From contig JAUCBJ010001098.1 in NCBI GenBank assembly GCA_032718475.1, positions 1-26,940 on the forward strand: DNA of 26,940 bases. The letters are read 5' to 3'. Below the pieces are notes generated by a model. It was given only the letters and a program-made list of their open reading frames with translations, had not been told where the DNA came from and ran no database searches. This DNA is from Nemertoderma westbladi (Eukaryota > Xenacoelomorpha > Nemertodermatida > Nemertodermatidae). Position 1 is the stretch's first letter; the number at the start of each line of letters is the position of its first letter. Below, one piece after another: positions 23,243 through 26,940 of the stretch. The translations under genes were made by a program, and so were the position numbers.

Positions 23243-24156
23243 CAACACTAGTAGGTTTAATTATAAGGACATATATCCTTTAACTGGCTTTTAATCACTT
23301 GAATATCTCATGGAATCACTGCAATTTCGTAATCACTGCTGACACACGGCACACACGGCTTTTAATAACTGACGTATAACTGCTGAAACTGCTAAAATTA
23401 CCTGCTCAATCGATACTGTATACTGCTATTTGTTGTCGGTTATTCATTATATTTGTTGATGAATTATTATATTGGAATAACGAGAAATAACCCCGAAAAC
23501 CCAATATTCTTGATATACCGAAGGTAAGAGAGAAAGGTTACCAATAACGATTGTGACTTATGTTAAAGTGGTTTGAAGTGAATCTAATGTTATTTGATAG
23601 ACCCTACATGAGTCAGTCTGTGTTCCTTTTATATGTGACTAAAATCAGTGAAGATTGGCAGATTAGTGTGCAGTATTGTGCAGCATTGTGTATGAGTGAG
23701 TCTGTTAAAGAAGCAATTCCTAAAGAATGCGCCATATATGTGAATTATAATTAAGCCATATCGTTGTGAGTAGTTTAAGTCATAACTCTGTTTATATAAA
23801 TAAAGCGCCACGTCCTAAAGGAACTGTTAATATTCCCGAAGGTGAATAATATTGTCAGAGATTATATAATACTGTCAGTCGAATAATACATTAGGCTTAC
23901 ATAGCAATAAAATTAAACCGTCGAACCCAATCTCCCGGGAATATCCAGCGGGTGAATGATCGCGCACAGATTGGTTTCGACTAGTGTAGTGAATCAAATA
24001 CTTGTCATAGGCTAAAAAGCGATTTAATATCTAGAAGACATCTTAATTTGGCGGGTTAAACTGCCAAAGGTCTGAAAGCGCGAACATTAAAGGATATAGC
24101 TTCTTTATTGCAGTAAGCAATAAAGTTGAAAGTACCGGTCAACCGGTAAACCTGAA

Positions 24157-24285
24157 CGGTCCATCTGTAGGTCAGTAGGCCCAACTGCCAGAACCGGTAC
24201 TGCCGTAGGCCCGTAGGTCCAACTGCCAGAACCGGTACTTCAGTAGGTCGGTAGGCCTAACTGTCCTAACCGGTACTTCCCGTAT
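24157..24285. repeat. Triple 38-bp block, copy in element 2
   Basis: On the minus strand, three units carry ACCGGTT, CAGTTGG and CCTAC motifs in the same order as 7311-7424, bounded on one side by CAACCGGTAAACCTGAACGG. Confidence 0.8.
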
Positions 24286-24442
24286 AAGTACAGCAGTATT
24301 ATTCGATTTGATTATATATGCCGGTAGGTCTTAATAATTAATCGGGGACGCCTGGTTTTTATTGAGATTTTACTTATTTCTGTCAAGTTTTATTTGTTTG
24401 TAGGCCAGTATTGAACAGAAGGCGTGTAAACCTGATCAGATT

Positions 24443-25030
24443 GTACAGACAATTTGTAGGCTGAGCTGTTGTCTGATTGTTGTTAAGTCTGAACGGATTG
24501 CAGTGTGTGTAGATCATCTGTCCGATAAAGAACGGTTAGGAAGTAGGGGCAGCGAATGCTGTAAGGTAAACCCCCAACTAAAGAATAAGTCGTACTACTG
24601 GGTTAGAACGCATACTACCTAATTATTTCGGAGTCTGCATGTCCTGTAGTTTATTTAGGCTTGAGAGTAGTCTGCCATCGTTGAGTCTGTACTTTGTTTG
24701 TGTAAGTCTGTACGGGTAGCGTATAATATTTATTTAGATAATTTGTAGGCTGGATAGTTGTCTGGCTGTTATTAGGTCTGAACGGATTACAGCGTGTGTA
24801 GATCACTTGTCCGATAAAGAACGGTTAGGAAGTAGGGGCAGCGAATGCTGTAAGGTAAACCCCCAATTAAAGAATAAGTCGTACTACTGGGTTAGAACGC
24901 ATACTACCTAATTATTTCGGAGTCTGCATATACCGTAGTTTGTTTAGGCTTGATAGTAGTCTGTCAGGTTCGGTCTGCATTTTGTTTGAGTAGTTTGTAC
25001 GCGTAGCGTAATATTTATTATTCAGAGTTT
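24443..25030. repeat. ~289-bp tandem duplication, copy in element 2
   Basis: The segment AATTATTTCGGAGTCTGCAT occurs at 24621 and, with one change at the end, at 24910. The flanking GATCACTTGTCCGATAAAGA-like and AAGAATAAGTCGTACTACTG segments are also duplicated. This corresponds to 6560-7136 in element 1. Confidence 0.8.
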
Positions 25031-25862
25031 ATGCGATTATCCGCAACATCCATTCCCCAAGTTTGTTCCTACAATAATTGTGTTTGTTATACATACCGCT
25101 ATAGTTAAATTAACCCCGGTACTACACGGGCTGCTTGGCGTAGGTAAAGACTGGTGATTTTGTGCATCGGTCACTCCAGCAGATGCCGTGGTTCTTTTAG
25201 CTGTTCAAGTATATTTAACTACAGATTGTATGTTGTACAAGTACTCGTACCTAATTTAGGGTTTAGTGTACAGTACTTTCCGAAGTAATTAGTGTAGACA
25301 TTATATTTGTGTTGTAAAGTGGTTGATAGGCACGTTCGATTAGCTCTATTAACTTCTAGGTAGGAACACTCCGTGATACATAACGTAGAACCTATAGCGA
25401 TACGGCTATAGGTCGTCAGGCGGTGGTATTTTCCTATCTGGACAACGCAGTGTATTTACTACTACTTATTATTTCAAATACCGTAGTACCCTGTCCGTTG
25501 TAATAACCAGATTTCTAACCCTTTGTTAGGCTGGTTAGTAGACTTCTTGTAAAATTACCCTAAAAATTCGTATTTTGTGTTTTTGTAAATTTTTGTGTTT
25601 ATTTAGAGAAGTTTATCTTTGTTTATCTAGTCGTAAGTTCAGTTCACCTCCCACTGTGAGGAAAGTCATCCCTCCAGTAGTAATAAAGGAACCTAGGCTG
25701 GTTCAACATCGTAGGTCTATCATAGGCACTCGAGCTCAGGTCAAACGGGACCAAGAAGCAGCGGAACAGCAACAACCCGCGAGCCAAGAACTTACTTCTC
25801 AACGGCCCGATAGCTCCAGTAGTGAAGATACGGTAGAACTGACACCCGAACGCGGAGCAAGG

Positions 25863-26940
25863 ATGACGGATGAGGTTTATTCGGATCCCCTTCTCATCCT
25901 TCCTGCAGCCGTACTCACTAGGTTATTGATCGCTGTGGAAGAACACCAGATCGATTGGGCGAGAAGCCAGCGTTCAACTAGAGATAGTTATGCTGGATAC
26001 ACAAGGGAAGAACTGAAGTCCATGGTTGAGTCGCAATGGAACTTCCCCGGACCCGGACTCCCGTTTGATTTATCAGAAGCTGCCTGGGAAGACATACACC
26101 GGATGGGAGTAGCCAAGGAAACCATCGATCCAGCTGTGTGGAAGAGGTCCGCAGCCGGATACGCACAGGGATTCTTCAGCTCTATAGAGCGATTAAAAGA
26201 ACAACTGTTTCAACAACCTCAAGGACCTCAAGAGCAGGGATTGCTGCTTTATCAAGTTAGAGAAAGAATTCTACGAATCAGGCTAATCTTATCAGCCTTT
26301 GAGGAGGCTTCTAAACGAAGACAAGACACATCGTTGCAAGTTGCCGTAAAGACTTGGTTTCAACGGGTGAGTCTCCAGGTTCAAGGAACAGCTCAGTGGA
26401 AAGCTCAGCTGGAGGAGCGATCAACCCATGGAGAATCAACAGATGCTACTTTTTCCCAAGTGGAAAGTGAAGCGACGGCAGAGAAACCGCATAAGAGGGA
26501 TGCCATTGACATTTATCTGTCAGACTATCAGCGTTTTTTAGGTGATGACGAGTTGAGGAGAAGGTTAGAGGGACTTAGCCCTAATAGTGAAGGAACCAAG
26601 CTTGTGTTGGATGCCATCGATGTGGAAATGAGGGCTGCGAATCAGGCTAAATTTGATGAACAACTCCGCCTGACACGAGTCCAAGAAGAACAAGTAAAGA
26701 AAAAACGTATAGAAGACAGAAAGAAAGCAGCAGTAGCAGCTGCCGAAGCGGAAAGGAAAGCAGCCGAAGAGGAAAGTAAAGCAGCCGAGATGGAAAGAAA
26801 AGCGGCAGCGACAGCAGCAGAAGCAAAGGCGGCAGCGGCAGAGGCAAAAGCGGCAGCAACAGCGGCAGAGGCAGAAGCGAAAAGAAAAGCAGCCGAAATG
26901 AAAAGAAAAGCGGAAATGGCAGTGGCAGAAGCAGAATGTA
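25863..26940 (+). CDS. BEL/Pao-like Gag, long N-terminal form (partial)
   Basis: The frame is open from after a TAG at about 25537-25539 to the window edge. The first in-frame ATG is at 25863, giving at least 359 codons, with no stop. The preceding ~107 open codons also look protein-like (Ser/Pro/Gln-rich), so a spliced or non-ATG start upstream is possible. Residues 1-250 are mixed helical, with PGPGLPFDLSEAAWEDIHRM and YLSDYQRFLGDDELRRRL; I do not recognise this domain. From about residue 260 comes an Ala/Glu/Lys/Arg coiled coil built of AEAERKAAE-type heptads, the same sequence type that opens the Gag ORF of element 1 at 5236. Together with the shared 5' region, this identifies it as the Gag start of a related element. 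Capsid, knuckles and pol would lie past the window. Confidence 0.72.
   Translation, partial: MTDEVYSDPLLILPAAVLTRLLIAVEEHQIDWARSQRSTRDSYAGYTREELKSMVESQWNFPGPGLPFDLSEAAWEDIHRMGVAKETIDPAVWKRSAAGYAQGFFSSIERLKEQLFQQPQGPQEQGLLLYQVRERILRIRLILSAFEEASKRRQDTSLQVAVKTWFQRVSLQVQGTAQWKAQLEERSTHGESTDATFSQVESEATAEKPHKRDAIDIYLSDYQRFLGDDELRRRLEGLSPNSEGTKLVLDAIDVEMRAANQAKFDEQLRLTRVQEEQVKKKRIEDRKKAAVAAAEAERKAAEEESKAAEMERKAAATAAEAKAAAAEAKAAATAAEAEAKRKAAEMKRKAEMAVAEAEC

Larger units (their letters stand above)
23243..25609 (+). mobile_element. LTR / 5' region of BEL-like element 2
   Basis: This aligns with the reverse complement of 5964-8307 across its full length, including GCGCCACGTCCTAAAGGAAC, the triple 38-bp block, the ~288-bp tandem duplication and CTATAGGTCGTCAGGCGGTG. 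Divergence from copy 1 is substantial, with many substitutions and small indels, so the two inserted independently or long ago. The element continues beyond the window. Confidence 0.75.

Overview
The window looks like repeat-dense intergenic DNA from an animal, probably an invertebrate. It holds BEL/Pao-type LTR retrotransposon sequence, a Ulp1-protease/reverse-transcriptase element with a restriction-like endonuclease, a tRNA-derived SINE-like repeat, TIR-type DNA elements, long tandem satellites and an intronless TUT4/7-like uridylyltransferase gene. There are no bacterial-style operons, and no multi-exon host gene could be recognised. The species cannot be named from the sequence.

Layout, left to right. 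1-2086: AT-rich DNA with one unrecognised small ORF, a tandem repeat and a SINE-like fragment. 2087-8307 (minus): a BEL/Pao-like element. Its LTR/5' region is at 5964-8307, its leader at 5237-5963, and its 1049-codon Gag-protease ORF has lost reverse transcriptase, most of RNase H and integrase. 8308-9784: unassigned. 9785-11265: a satellite of about 43-bp units arranged in a 684-bp higher-order repeat. 11290-17062: a 5757-bp segment bounded by 186-bp terminal inverted repeats and an exact 8-bp target-site duplication. Inside it, on the minus strand, lie a Ulp1-like protease plus zinc finger, reverse transcriptase and endonuclease retroelement (one frameshift) and the tail of an unrelated LINE. 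17737-18846 (minus): the intact intronless TUT4/7-like gene. 19706-21067: a foldback-type element with near-identical arms of about 465 bp and a 6-bp target-site duplication. 21700-22000: a tRNA-derived SINE-like repeat. 22293-22831: a 35-bp hairpin minisatellite. 23243-26940 (plus): the 5' part of a second BEL/Pao-like element, facing away from the first and running off the window, with a Gag that has an extra N-terminal region.

Most features are mobile or repeated DNA in nested or adjacent insertions. The two best candidates for something new are the TIR/TSD-bounded unit carrying an RT-endonuclease retroelement, and the intronless uridylyltransferase next to it on the same strand. TUT4/7 enzymes act on RNA 3' ends, including retrotransposon RNA in mammals, so the proximity is suggestive. 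No sequence here proves the two are functionally linked.
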